A DNA stretch of 38,593 bases. Source: a virus. The position numbers and the translations under genes are program-made. The stretch spans positions 1 through 38,593 of the IMG/VR virus record IMGVR_UViG_3300045131_001994; one strand, 5' to 3'. How positions within the stretch are numbered: position 1 is the stretch's first letter; every line of letters starts with the position of its first letter. Below, in pieces: positions 14,732 through 21,232 of the stretch. The notes below the pieces were generated by a model. It was given only the letters and a program-made list of their open reading frames with translations. It was not told the origin of the DNA and made no database searches.

Positions 14732-15580
14732 TTACCTCAATTCTGCTGGGTTGACGAATTCATGTTCGCCGGTATGCCCTCTGACAAGCTTGCACATCTG
14801 CACGCCGTCTTCGTGCATTTCTTTGCACATATTCAGATTGCAGTTGCCGTCATGCCCTTTGTCCAGAACGCAGCGCAATCCGCTTTTCTCATGGACATTC
14901 TCGCAACGCTCCGGCGCTGTGGCTTCTTTTGCTTTGCGCGGCTTCTTTTCCGGTTTGGCTTCCGGGAGAAGAGACAATTCAATTTTTTCTTGAAGACTGA
15001 AAACTGTCTTTCCATCGCCGGCAACGCCGCGGATAACGCGGTATTTGTCCGAGTTTTCCAGATTAACGGTATCGTGTTTGACCATTTCGCGATCATTGAC
15101 CGGTCCAAAAACAGTTTTCCATCCGGCAGAAGTGAAATTGTCCGCGTCGCGGTTGTCAACCAGGACGGATGAGCGATTGTTGAACGTGAAATATTCAGTC
15201 TCACTTTCGTCGGCCTGCAACCCGAGGCAGTTGATGAACAGATCTTCCATTTCGCCGGAAGTCATCTGCTCAAGCGATACCTTTTCGCCAGTGTCGGCCC
15301 GGAATGTTGTCTTGAATCCAGCTTCCGGATGATTATAAGTGATGATACACTTAACATCTCTCATTTCGCGTTCTGATTGCAGCAGTTGCGAATAGCGTTC
15401 AATATTGGAATCGCATTCCAGCACCTGGGCTTTGAATTTGCTAGATACAGACTTCAATTCGTTTTCAAGCCTGCCCTTGCGCTGATTCTCGCCGGAAAGC
15501 ATCTTGCCGTACTCTTTGAGTTGCGGCGCCGGAATTACACACTCCAAGCTCTTTTCGATCTCTCGTTCATTGTTTTTCAT
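14732..15580 (-). CDS. Early protein with coiled coil and two C-terminal zinc modules
   Basis: A 282-residue protein. Residues 1-75 are predicted coiled coil; residues 76-115 contain 'VKCIITYNHPEAGFKT', a strand region resembling small phage proteins of unknown role; residues 209-223 are basic and rich in Lys, Pro and Ala. The C-terminus has two related Cys/His units: 'RCVLDKGHDGNC' (Cys237, His243, Cys247) and 'MCKLVRGHTGEHE' (Cys263, His269, His273), each with an upstream cysteine. The first unit closely resembles one in the PRTRC-E-like protein. It sits among recombination genes; a nucleic-acid-binding role is inferred. Confidence 0.55.
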   Translation of the reverse strand: MKNNEREIEKSLECVIPAPQLKEYGKMLSGENQRKGRLENELKSVSSKFKAQVLECDSNIERYSQLLQSEREMRDVKCIITYNHPEAGFKTTFRADTGEKVSLEQMTSGEMEDLFINCLGLQADESETEYFTFNNRSSVLVDNRDADNFTSAGWKTVFGPVNDREMVKHDTVNLENSDKYRVIRGVAGDGKTVFSLQEKIELSLLPEAKPEKKPRKAKEATAPERCENVHEKSGLRCVLDKGHDGNCNLNMCKEMHEDGVQMCKLVRGHTGEHEFVNPAELR

Positions 15581-15620
15581 CGTTTTTATCCTTTTTGTTG
15601 TTTATGCCATTACTGGCGGG

Positions 15621-15701
15621 TTAATTTTTGATAGTGAGCCTTTTCTCTTCATGCTCAGGAAGTGGCGGTGCCCTCTGGATGCATGGCTGTACGTTATTCA
15701 T
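15621..15701 (-). CDS. Possible 26-residue peptide
   Basis: An ATG at 15701 overlaps the NinB-like stop by eight bases and opens 26 codons rich in Pro, Glu and Lys ('APPLPEHEEKRLTIKN' at the end). The ribosome site is weak. It fills an otherwise empty 110-base gap. It may be a leader peptide or simply chance. Confidence 0.25.
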   Translation of the reverse strand: MNNVQPCIQRAPPLPEHEEKRLTIKN

Positions 15702-16071
15702 AATCCACGCGCTCTGGATCCGGGATGATAATATTCTGTTCACTTGCCCAGGCGCGGATTTGCTCTATGTAATCTTCAAATTCTTTAGTGGTAAGTTTGG
15801 TTGTAGACCTGCCGCCAAGAAACTTATTTTTAAACTCCTTGTGCTGTTCGGAGGCGGCATGTCCGGTTGATTCTGACGTAAGTTTAATCACCACTCCCCA
15901 GTAATATGAATTCTGGTCTACGGAACGATCTTTCACGGGCTTCCGGACGATAATTTCAATATCTCCGTAAAGGTTGGCAATGGCGGCAATCCAGCGGGCG
16001 CGCTCCATGGCCTCGAACGCCAGCTTGCCGCTTATCACTTTCCCGCGAATGATTGTTCCAAGTTCGCTCAT
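15694..16071 (-). CDS. NinB/Orf-like recombination protein
   Basis: A 125-residue protein; the start at 16071 forms an ATGA overlap with the recT stop. 'DRSVDQNSYYWGVVI' resembles the conserved 'RSxxQN..(L/Y)W' core of the NinB family and its relatives, and the C-terminal 'FEDYIEQIRAWASEQ' followed by 'IIIPDPE' is common in this phage group. NinB (lambda Orf) is a recombination mediator that helps load annealing or exchange proteins. The position right after recT supports this. The family call is moderate because the protein is shorter than lambda NinB. Confidence 0.65.
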   Translation of the reverse strand: MSELGTIIRGKVISGKLAFEAMERARWIAAIANLYGDIEIIVRKPVKDRSVDQNSYYWGVVIKLTSESTGHAASEQHKEFKNKFLGGRSTTKLTTKEFEDYIEQIRAWASEQNIIIPDPERVDYE

Positions 16072-17072
16072 GCTTTGGCTGTCACCCATTCAGCAGCAGC
16101 CTTGATGAAGTCCGGGGTTTTATTGCGGATGAAGTCAGACCATTTGGTGAGCTTAGGATTGCTTTCCATTTCATCCAATGGAGTGGTTATTTTCTTAAAC
16201 GCGAGATAATCAGCAATATCCTGAATAGTCACAGGAGCCCTGGAAGCCGTGATTTCCGCCTGTACGATTTCCGACAGCGGCGGAACAACTTCAGCGGTTT
16301 TGCTCACTTCGTTAGCAGTCTGCAACCCGAGTTGCGCTTTCAGATCCGCAATAGACGCGCCGCCCTTAACTTCTTTGGCCGGGGTAATGTTCTTCATCGG
16401 TTCTTCATCCAGTTCATCCGGAGTGTACACCCCAAGGATAACTTCCGGACAATATAACCGGCTCCAGCGCTTGACGGCCAGATAGGCAAGCTGCTGTTTG
16501 GGATCACTGGCCCAAAGAGTGGAATTGCGAACAGTCGCCTGAGAAAGCAGTAACGGAAGAACGCGGGGTTCGTCTTCACCTTTAAGCGTCGCCCAAACTT
16601 TCACGCCACAGCCCTCTTCGTCTGCCGGGCTCCATGCCGGAGCCTGATACTCTCCGTTTGCCCCTTTGATTATTTTGAATTTACCGATTACCCGCTCCCA
16701 TGGTCCATACCATTCGTAATGAATCCTGTCTTTGCAAGGCGCCATGGTGTTAATGACTGCGTTGACCAGTTGAGCTTCATAGCCCAAGGTTCCTTTGACA
16801 ATATGCGTTTTCTGCGCTACGGCGTAGGGATTCATCCCCCACATGGCCGATTGCATGCAGACCGCGAAACAATCGCCTCTGTTGCCGCGCAAATGCTGAG
16901 GAACAGTGCAACTGCCAGATGACATAATGTCCGCAATGCGTTCAAGGGCGGCAAATTTGCCGCCGTCAAACAGCAGATTAGCTTCCGGAGACAGTACCGC
17001 CGCCTGTTGATCGGTGATTGCCGGAAGAGTTTCGGTTTTAGCCTCTTCGAGTTCTTTCTTTTTGTCGTTCAT
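16068..17072 (-). CDS. recT: RecT-family single-strand annealing protein
   Basis: A 334-residue protein with the RecT core: 'HLRGNRGDCFAVCMQSAMWG' then 'NPYAVAQKTHIV', 'LGYEAQLVNAVI', and 'DPKQQLAYLAVKRWSRLYCP' with a following 'VILGVYTPDE'. RecT proteins anneal complementary DNA strands and work with an exonuclease. The gene lies 20 bases after the YqaJ exonuclease gene, the standard pair. The C-terminal 80 residues are less conserved and contain Lys/Thr-rich sequence. It probably serves circularisation or recombination of phage DNA early in infection. Confidence 0.9.
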   Translation of the reverse strand: MNDKKKELEEAKTETLPAITDQQAAVLSPEANLLFDGGKFAALERIADIMSSGSCTVPQHLRGNRGDCFAVCMQSAMWGMNPYAVAQKTHIVKGTLGYEAQLVNAVINTMAPCKDRIHYEWYGPWERVIGKFKIIKGANGEYQAPAWSPADEEGCGVKVWATLKGEDEPRVLPLLLSQATVRNSTLWASDPKQQLAYLAVKRWSRLYCPEVILGVYTPDELDEEPMKNITPAKEVKGGASIADLKAQLGLQTANEVSKTAEVVPPLSEIVQAEITASRAPVTIQDIADYLAFKKITTPLDEMESNPKLTKWSDFIRNKTPDFIKAAAEWVTAKA

Positions 17073-17092
17073 GGTACTTTATCCTTTTTGGT

Positions 17093-18001
17093 TTATTTGA
17101 GCAGAAACGTTCTTGTTTCTGAAACTCTTGTGAATTGTTCAGCAATATCCGGCATCATTGATTTTAATGCCTTAGTGTCAATTGAGTTGCGAGTTCCTGA
17201 CTTCCATGTTGCCAGCTTATTCCCGGAATCATCCAGCAGAATTTCTGAATCGGTCATAAACTTTTTTATCTGAATCTCGTAATCTTCGATACTTGACTCA
17301 ACCGCTTTCTGCTGATCTTTCATTGTCCGTAAAACTTCACAAGCCGCCTGAATATGTTCATCGGCCTTGATAACCTTGCCCTCGACCGAGCGGTACATCT
17401 TTGCCAGGTCTGCCGCCGTTACCGGCTCCGGGGCAATGCCGGTTAAAACGTGATTGCGCCAGAACTCAACGCATTTAGCCGCCATCAGTTCAGCCAGTTC
17501 CTTGTCATAGTCAATCTTATATTGCCGGTATTCGTTGCCGCCAATCAGCACCGCCAGCCAGCCGTATTTTGAACCGGTAACATGCAGATAGTGCATGACC
17601 TGACAGAGATAGTAAGGCGGTATCTTGTCGCCGCCATCGTCATCCCAAAGCTGGGCGGTGTACTTGTCAGCCGTCTTGCACTCCAGAACGCCGCCGCCGA
17701 CCACGCGCCGGTCAATGTTGCCGATCAACTCCGGATGCAGCGGATGACGGAACATAGTATTGCGCCGCTGGACTTTCATTGAATTGCGCCGGCTGAATTC
17801 CTGGGCGATTACATCCTCGAGGACATGGCCGAAATGGAATAATTCAGCCTTGCTTGAATCTTCGATAGTGACGCCGGTTTTCTCCAGATAGAGATCATAA
17901 GGGGTTTTCCATTTGCTTAATCCAAGAACTGCGGCAACATCGCTGCCGCCGATTCCAGAACGTCTTGCCAGCGCGAACTCTTCTTGACTTTCTTCTTTCA
18001 C
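17093..18001 (-). CDS. YqaJ-type viral exonuclease
   Basis: A 302-residue protein starting at GTG 18001, with AAGGAA nine bases upstream. The YqaJ fold is clear: 'SGIGGSDVAAVLGLSKWKTP' at the N-terminus, 'FGHVLEDVIAQEF' (Glu62), 'IGNIDRRV' (Asp97) and 'VLECKT' (Glu107, Lys109), then 'YYLCQVMHYLHVTG'. These make the PD-(D/E)XK catalytic set of lambda-exonuclease-like enzymes that resect 5' ends. The C-terminal part (residues 190-300) has a coiled coil. It partners with RecT immediately downstream. Confidence 0.9.
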   Translation of the reverse strand: MKEESQEEFALARRSGIGGSDVAAVLGLSKWKTPYDLYLEKTGVTIEDSSKAELFHFGHVLEDVIAQEFSRRNSMKVQRRNTMFRHPLHPELIGNIDRRVVGGGVLECKTADKYTAQLWDDDGGDKIPPYYLCQVMHYLHVTGSKYGWLAVLIGGNEYRQYKIDYDKELAELMAAKCVEFWRNHVLTGIAPEPVTAADLAKMYRSVEGKVIKADEHIQAACEVLRTMKDQQKAVESSIEDYEIQIKKFMTDSEILLDDSGNKLATWKSGTRNSIDTKALKSMMPDIAEQFTRVSETRTFLLK

Positions 18002-18034
18002 GGTGTATAATTCCTTATTATCGTTTTTTGGTTT

Positions 18035-18059
18035 AGCCCTGCGTCAACAGGGCTTTTTT
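18035..18059 (+). terminator. Terminator-like hairpin on the + strand inside the leftward operon
   Basis: Arms AGCCCTG (18035-18041) and CAGGGCT (18048-18054) with a 6-base loop are followed by TTTTTT on the + strand. This is a classic rho-independent terminator for rightward transcription, but the flanking genes are all leftward. On the - strand the hairpin is followed by AACC and no T run. It may stop antisense transcripts or shield the YqaJ gene. Confidence 0.65.
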
Positions 18060-18231
18060 ATTTTGTTGCTTCTTTATCAATCAATTTTTGCAGCTCGACT
18101 ATTGCTAATTCTAGTGCCGCTTTGTGCGGTAACGCAGTTTCCATTGATAGAAATGTATTGTGATCCTTGATAACCCATCTATCATTGATTTTAACAACAG
18201 AAACGCCGTGTCCGAGTTCAATATTTGTCAT
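18058..18231 (-). CDS. 57-residue protein, unknown
   Basis: A small gene whose ATG overlaps the stop of the previous gene (ATGA). The product has a beta-rich start ('GHGVSVVKINDRWVI') and a helical end ('KAALELAIVELQKLIDK'), a compact two-part layout. Its stop codon lies within the T-run of the + strand hairpin. It is part of a chain of coupled small early genes. Nothing identifies a function. Confidence 0.6.
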   Translation of the reverse strand: MTNIELGHGVSVVKINDRWVIKDHNTFLSMETALPHKAALELAIVELQKLIDKEATK

Positions 18232-18422
18232 GATTTCACCGGCTTAAAAGCGTTGTTAAGCGTTTCAAAAACATCCACTTTGCCATCATCGTCATCATAT
18301 TCGTTTTCTTCCGTGTCGATCTCTTCGTCTTTCCAATCGCTTTGATGATTGGAACATCCGCGACCTGCCGGATCTGGGTCACAGCTTTTACGGCCATTAT
18401 GGATACAGGATGAGCAGCTCAT
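18228..18422 (-). CDS. Cysteine-start, acidic-tail small protein
   Basis: A 64-residue protein. The N-terminus 'MSCSSCIHNGRKSC' continuing to 'GCSNH' holds four cysteines, likely one zinc site, and the middle is highly acidic ('DEEIDTEENEYDDDDGK'). It is joined to both neighbours by ATGA overlaps. Acidic zinc proteins of this kind can mimic DNA or bind host factors, but nothing here proves that. Confidence 0.6.
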   Translation of the reverse strand: MSCSSCIHNGRKSCDPDPAGRGCSNHQSDWKDEEIDTEENEYDDDDGKVDVFETLNNAFKPVKS

Positions 18423-18721
18423 TTATACGCCTCGATCAGTTTGATAATCCCGTATAGAGCTATTGCCGCCAGCACAATGACTATAAACACAAACCTGGCT
18501 ATCCGTACCCATACGCCGCGAGTTGCAAGGCATGGCGCCGGGAAACCGGCATTAGTCATCAGGCAATTCTCACATTCTCCGCAACTTTTTATTTCACCGC
18601 CCCCCGCGAGTGACACCAGCACGATGAACCAAAAGGACGCGACGGCAAACTCCCACATCTCGAATACCGGACGCGAGAATCTCTTGATTGCTGGATGGAA
18701 ACTCATTACGATCTTTTTCAT
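18419..18721 (-). CDS. Two-span membrane protein with extracytoplasmic cysteines
   Basis: A 100-residue protein with hydrophobic segments at about residues 24-41 ('FAVASFWFIVLVSLAGG') and 74-95 ('IARFVFIVIVLAAIALYGII'). Between them lies a loop with 'SCGECENCLMTNAGFPAPC', four cysteines that could bind metal or form disulphides. The start has AGGAGCTCC upstream. Early expression of a small membrane protein suggests superinfection exclusion or membrane takeover; this is inference. Confidence 0.6.
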   Translation of the reverse strand: MKKIVMSFHPAIKRFSRPVFEMWEFAVASFWFIVLVSLAGGGEIKSCGECENCLMTNAGFPAPCLATRGVWVRIARFVFIVIVLAAIALYGIIKLIEAYK

Positions 18722-18737
18722 TTGGAGCTCCTGTTTG

Positions 18738-18890
18738 CTATGCCAATCTAAGGCGGTTAATTCTGCGGCTCAATGCGGCCTGTTTGTTCTTCAGGCGATT
18801 AGCGCGGCGGCGTTTGGCAATCTGCGGTTCATATTTTGACTTTCCGTATTTTCCGAACAACACTTTGTCAATGAACTTAAAAAACTCCAT
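18738..18890 (-). CDS. 50-residue basic protein
   Basis: An ATG at 18890 with AAAGGAAAG upstream opens 50 codons ending in TAG. The second half is very basic ('IAKRRRANRLKNKQ' and 'LSRRINRLRLA'), typical of a nucleic-acid-binding tail. It fills the gap between the membrane protein and the excisionase-like gene. Confidence 0.55.
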   Translation of the reverse strand: MEFFKFIDKVLFGKYGKSKYEPQIAKRRRANRLKNKQAALSRRINRLRLA

Positions 18891-18906
18891 TTTTACTTTC
18901 CTTTCG

Positions 18907-19137
18907 TTATTGGTTATTGGATTGGTTCTGTTTTTGGGTTATCCACGCCTGAACATCGGCGGCGGTGAAGTGCCAGCAGTTGGCAATCTTGATGCCTTTG
19001 AGATGCCCGGCGTTTACTTCGTTGCGGACATAGCGCTCGTTGATTTGATACTCCGTTGCCACCTGTTCAGCGGTGTACAGCTTAGGCAACGAAGAGCAGA
19101 GAGCCTTTACTTCGTCGAGGGTTAAGTCTAATGTCAT
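18907..19137 (-). CDS. Excisionase-like / MerR-type winged-helix DNA-binding protein
   Basis: A 76-residue protein with a helix-turn-helix of the HTH_17/excisionase type: 'LYTAEQVATEYQINERYVRN' then 'VNAGHLKGIKIANCWHF' and 'ADVQAWI'. Such proteins bend DNA at att sites or regulate early promoters. It is the second gene of the leftward operon driven from the switch region, the usual place for a Xis that acts against the integrase encoded on the other strand. Confidence 0.75.
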   Translation of the reverse strand: MTLDLTLDEVKALCSSLPKLYTAEQVATEYQINERYVRNEVNAGHLKGIKIANCWHFTAADVQAWITQKQNQSNNQ

Positions 19138-19142
19138 TTTGA

Positions 19143-19322
19143 TTAGTCCTTTGCTTTTACTTTGTTATCTGATTCTTTTTGCTTGCTTTTGCTTGACAAT
19201 GAATCCAAAAAAAAGTTGATTGCCTTGCGAATGATTGCGCTTCTGTTTTCGTGTCCATCTTTTTTGGCTTCTTGCATTAATTCTTGGTCAATTTCATCAG
19301 GATAGTCGATTGTAATTCGCAT
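19143..19322 (-). CDS. Ribbon-helix-helix regulator (Arc/MetJ/CopG type)
   Basis: A 59-residue protein; the ATG has AAAGGAAA seven bases upstream. 'MRITIDYPDEIDQELMQEAK' followed by 'ENRSAIIRKAINFFLDS' gives the beta-strand then two-helix layout of a ribbon-helix-helix repressor, with a basic tail. It is the first gene behind the leftward promoter, so it probably binds the adjacent operator as an autoregulator or acts as a Cro-like counterpart of the repressor. Confidence 0.7.
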   Translation of the reverse strand: MRITIDYPDEIDQELMQEAKKDGHENRSAIIRKAINFFLDSLSSKSKQKESDNKVKAKD

Positions 19323-19348
19323 TTATTTTTCCTTTGCTAAATGTTGAT

Positions 19349-19368
19349 TTGCTATAATTATATAGCAA
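19349..19368. promoter_or_regulatory. 20-bp palindromic operator candidate over the leftward -10 box
   Basis: TTGCTATA and TATAGCAA arms flank ATTA. The palindrome covers the -10 of the leftward early promoter. Additional half sites TTGCTA (19334-19339) and TAGCAA (19373-19378) flank it. This is the expected spot for repressor binding in a lysis-lysogeny switch. Confidence 0.7.
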
Positions 19369-19385
19369 GCAATAGCAAGTGTCAA
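19357..19385 (-). promoter_or_regulatory. Leftward early promoter (consensus sigma-70 type)
   Basis: On the - strand TTGACA (19385-19380), 17 bases, then TATAAT (19362-19357). Both boxes match the consensus exactly. It lies 35 bases upstream of the ribbon-helix-helix gene and should drive the whole early operon, including recombination, replication and PRTRC genes. Confidence 0.85.
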
Positions 19386-19400
19386 TAGGTAAATAATATA

Positions 19401-19430
19401 TTTTCTTGATTTTTCTTGATTTTTCTTAAA
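19401..19430. repeat. Three tandem 10-bp repeats beside the repressor promoter
   Basis: TTTTCTTGAT occurs twice in tandem, followed by TTTTCTTAAA. The 10-bp period equals about one helical turn. The second copy supplies the -35 box of the rightward promoter. It could be a bent-DNA or activator site. Confidence 0.6.
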
Positions 19431-19444
19431 CAATGCAGTATAAT
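19416..19444 (+). promoter_or_regulatory. Rightward promoter of the repressor/lysogeny module
   Basis: TTGATT (19416-19421), 17-base spacer, TATAAT (19439-19444), 36 bases upstream of the repressor ATG. It is divergent from the leftward early promoter, as in classical temperate switches. Confidence 0.75.
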
Positions 19445-19479
19445 AAGAATAGGGAGTAAAATAAATCAGGAGCAAGTAT

Positions 19480-19875
19480 ATGCTGTTTTATGGCGAAAAA
19501 TTAAAAAAATATCGAGAATCTAAAAAACTGACACAACAAGAACTTGGCGACAAAGTTCAAAGAACGCGTCAGTCTATCGATAATTATGAACGTGGAGAAA
19601 ATAAGCCAACGCCAGAAATAGCCTATGCTATCAGGCGCGTTTTGGGGTGTAGTATATATGATATATCAGATTTAAATCCAGAACCAGATGATCCCGCATT
19701 AAAAAATGATTTTAAAAAAGTTGGAAATCATCCAGTAGATGATATTTTATATAAAGAATGGGAAATCCTTTCAACCGAAAATAAATACAAGGTATTGGGG
19801 TTTATTGAAACGCTAAAAAAAGACGGAGCTAGCGAATGCGATCCGGGGGAGTTTCGCGCTGACAGGACGGCGTGA
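19480..19875 (+). CDS. Cro/CI-type helix-turn-helix repressor
   Basis: A 131-residue protein with an N-terminal HTH_3 (XRE) domain, residues 5-62: 'KLKKYRESKKLTQQELGDKV' then 'RQSIDNYERGENKPTPEIAY'. The rest is short and charged, with 'WEILSTENKYKVLGFIETL' typical of oligomerising tails of small phage repressors. There is no S24/LexA-type autopeptidase domain, so induction would not follow the classic RecA-cleavage route. The ribosome site is AGGAG. It probably represses the divergent leftward promoter. Confidence 0.85.
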   Translation: MLFYGEKLKKYRESKKLTQQELGDKVQRTRQSIDNYERGENKPTPEIAYAIRRVLGCSIYDISDLNPEPDDPALKNDFKKVGNHPVDDILYKEWEILSTENKYKVLGFIETLKKDGASECDPGEFRADRTA

Positions 19876-19919
19876 CTGTCCGCAGTATGGATTTGATAAT
19901 AGAAAAATAGAGGGGTGAT

Positions 19920-20378
19920 ATGGGTAGAGTTCTTAATCTTCTTACCGTGTTTTTGTTTATTATCATCGGGGGTCTAGTATTTTTAAACGCAATGAGCATA
20001 TTGCCAAATATTAAAACCGTATTCCATGAAATTCAATTTTATATTATGATGATCGGAGTGTATCTGTCGATTGTGGCAATATTAATTGTGGCAATACTTG
20101 ATAATATCATGCGCCAATCGGATAATCTTGAGGATAAATTAGCAACAAAAAAAGATATTGACAAACTTTATGAGGCTTTGCGCAATGTCGAAAAGTCTAC
20201 AATCCCGCCTAAAACTAATGAGCCGATACAAAAAGAAATCAAAAATGAAGAGGCAAAAGAAAAGCATCCTGCTAAATCCGTTCCTTGCCCTAAGTGTCAA
20301 AGAATGTTATCGCTAAACGCCATTGAAAAAGGTCTTAGGGAGTGTCCATCATGCAAAAGCGCTTTTGCAATAGAATAA
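19920..20378 (+). CDS. Membrane protein with C-terminal zinc ribbon
   Basis: A 152-residue protein with two transmembrane segments (about residues 5-25 and 38-62), a coiled-coil charged region (about 70-120), and a C-terminal zinc ribbon 'CPKCQRMLSLNAIEKG' with 'CPSCKSAF'. The ribbon would face the cytoplasm if both spans form a hairpin. It sits between repressor and integrase, in lysogenically expressed territory, and may be a lysogenic-conversion or immunity protein. It overlaps the next gene by about 28 bases. Confidence 0.65.
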   Translation: MGRVLNLLTVFLFIIIGGLVFLNAMSILPNIKTVFHEIQFYIMMIGVYLSIVAILIVAILDNIMRQSDNLEDKLATKKDIDKLYEALRNVEKSTIPPKTNEPIQKEIKNEEAKEKHPAKSVPCPKCQRMLSLNAIEKGLRECPSCKSAFAIE

Positions 20379-20800
20379 TATTATTCCTGTTACTAGCCGT
20401 TTTTGGTCATGTTATAGCCATCACAGACGGCGACACGATAAAAGTATTGACCGCCGACAAGATTACTGTCAAAGTCCGCTTGTACGGCATTGATGCGCCG
20501 GAAAAGGCTCAGGATTTCGGACAGGCGGCAAAAAAGCATCTATCTGGACTGATCTTTGATAAGGAGGTAAAAGTTGATGTAACAGATATAGACCGGTACG
20601 GCAGATCAATAGGCAAGGTTTATCTTGATGATAAGTACATCAATTTAGAAATGGTCAAGGCTGGCATGGCGTGGCATTATGTTCAATATGCCAAACACGA
20701 CAAAGATTTACAGGAAGCGGAAGTCTCCGCCAGAGAGAATAAATTCGGCTTATGGTCTCAACCGGAGCCGCTAGAGCCGTGGAAGTTTAGAAAACAATAG
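20351..20800 (+). CDS. Secreted thermonuclease (SNase) family enzyme
   Basis: A 149-residue protein. ATG 20351 is preferred over GTG 20342 because the AGGGAG site is then correctly spaced. An N-terminal signal sequence ('IILFLLLAVFGHVIA') precedes an SNase domain with all known active-site features: 'DGDTIKV' (Asp26, Asp28), 'VRLYGIDAPE' (Arg43, Asp48, Glu51) and 'DRYGRSIG' (Arg85). The family hydrolyses DNA and RNA using calcium. It would be exported by the lysogen. Its expression with the repressor suggests a role in the prophage state. Confidence 0.88.
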   Translation: MQKRFCNRIILFLLLAVFGHVIAITDGDTIKVLTADKITVKVRLYGIDAPEKAQDFGQAAKKHLSGLIFDKEVKVDVTDIDRYGRSIGKVYLDDKYINLEMVKAGMAWHYVQYAKHDKDLQEAEVSARENKFGLWSQPEPLEPWKFRKQ

Positions 20801-20809
20801 GAGTGTATT

Positions 20810-21232
20810 ATGAAAGCGCTATTAATGTTCGCGTGTATCCTATCGGCCTGTATCTGTATGGCTAAAAGTTCAATCACAGACTGCCCGGACTGTAATGGAC
20901 AGGGTCAAGTAAAGGGTAATATCGACAAATGCCAAACGTGTCACGGAACCGGCAATATTGAGAAAAAAGAGATGACTGCCGGCGTATGTTCAAAATGCTC
21001 AGGAACTGGAAACATTAAATCTGAAAAAGGTCGGCTCGGAACATCAAAATGTCCTGACTGCAAGGGAACCGGAAAGATTCCTGAAGATGCCTGTGTTTGT
21101 TGTAACGGTAGAGGCAAAATAGAAGCCAAAAACGGGTACGGCAAGATGAAACTCAGTAAATGCTATTCCTGTCACGGCTCCGGCAATAAAGAAGAACCTC
21201 GCTCCAAAACTAAACAAACCGCGCAAAAGTAA
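20810..21232 (+). CDS. Secreted protein with six DnaJ-type CxxCxGxG motifs
   Basis: A 140-residue protein. A signal-peptide-like start ('ALLMFACILSACICMA') is followed by six CxxCxGxG-type motifs: CPDCNGQG, CQTCHGTG, CSKCSGTG, CPDCKGTG, CVCCNGRG and CYSCHGSG. DnaJ itself has four, forming two zinc sites. Here six suggest three zinc sites, without a J-domain. Such domains bind unfolded protein. It follows the nuclease by nine bases with GGAG upstream, and its stop overlaps the integrase start (TAATG). It may be a chaperone or disulphide partner for the exported nuclease. Confidence 0.75.
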   Translation: MKALLMFACILSACICMAKSSITDCPDCNGQGQVKGNIDKCQTCHGTGNIEKKEMTAGVCSKCSGTGNIKSEKGRLGTSKCPDCKGTGKIPEDACVCCNGRGKIEAKNGYGKMKLSKCYSCHGSGNKEEPRSKTKQTAQK

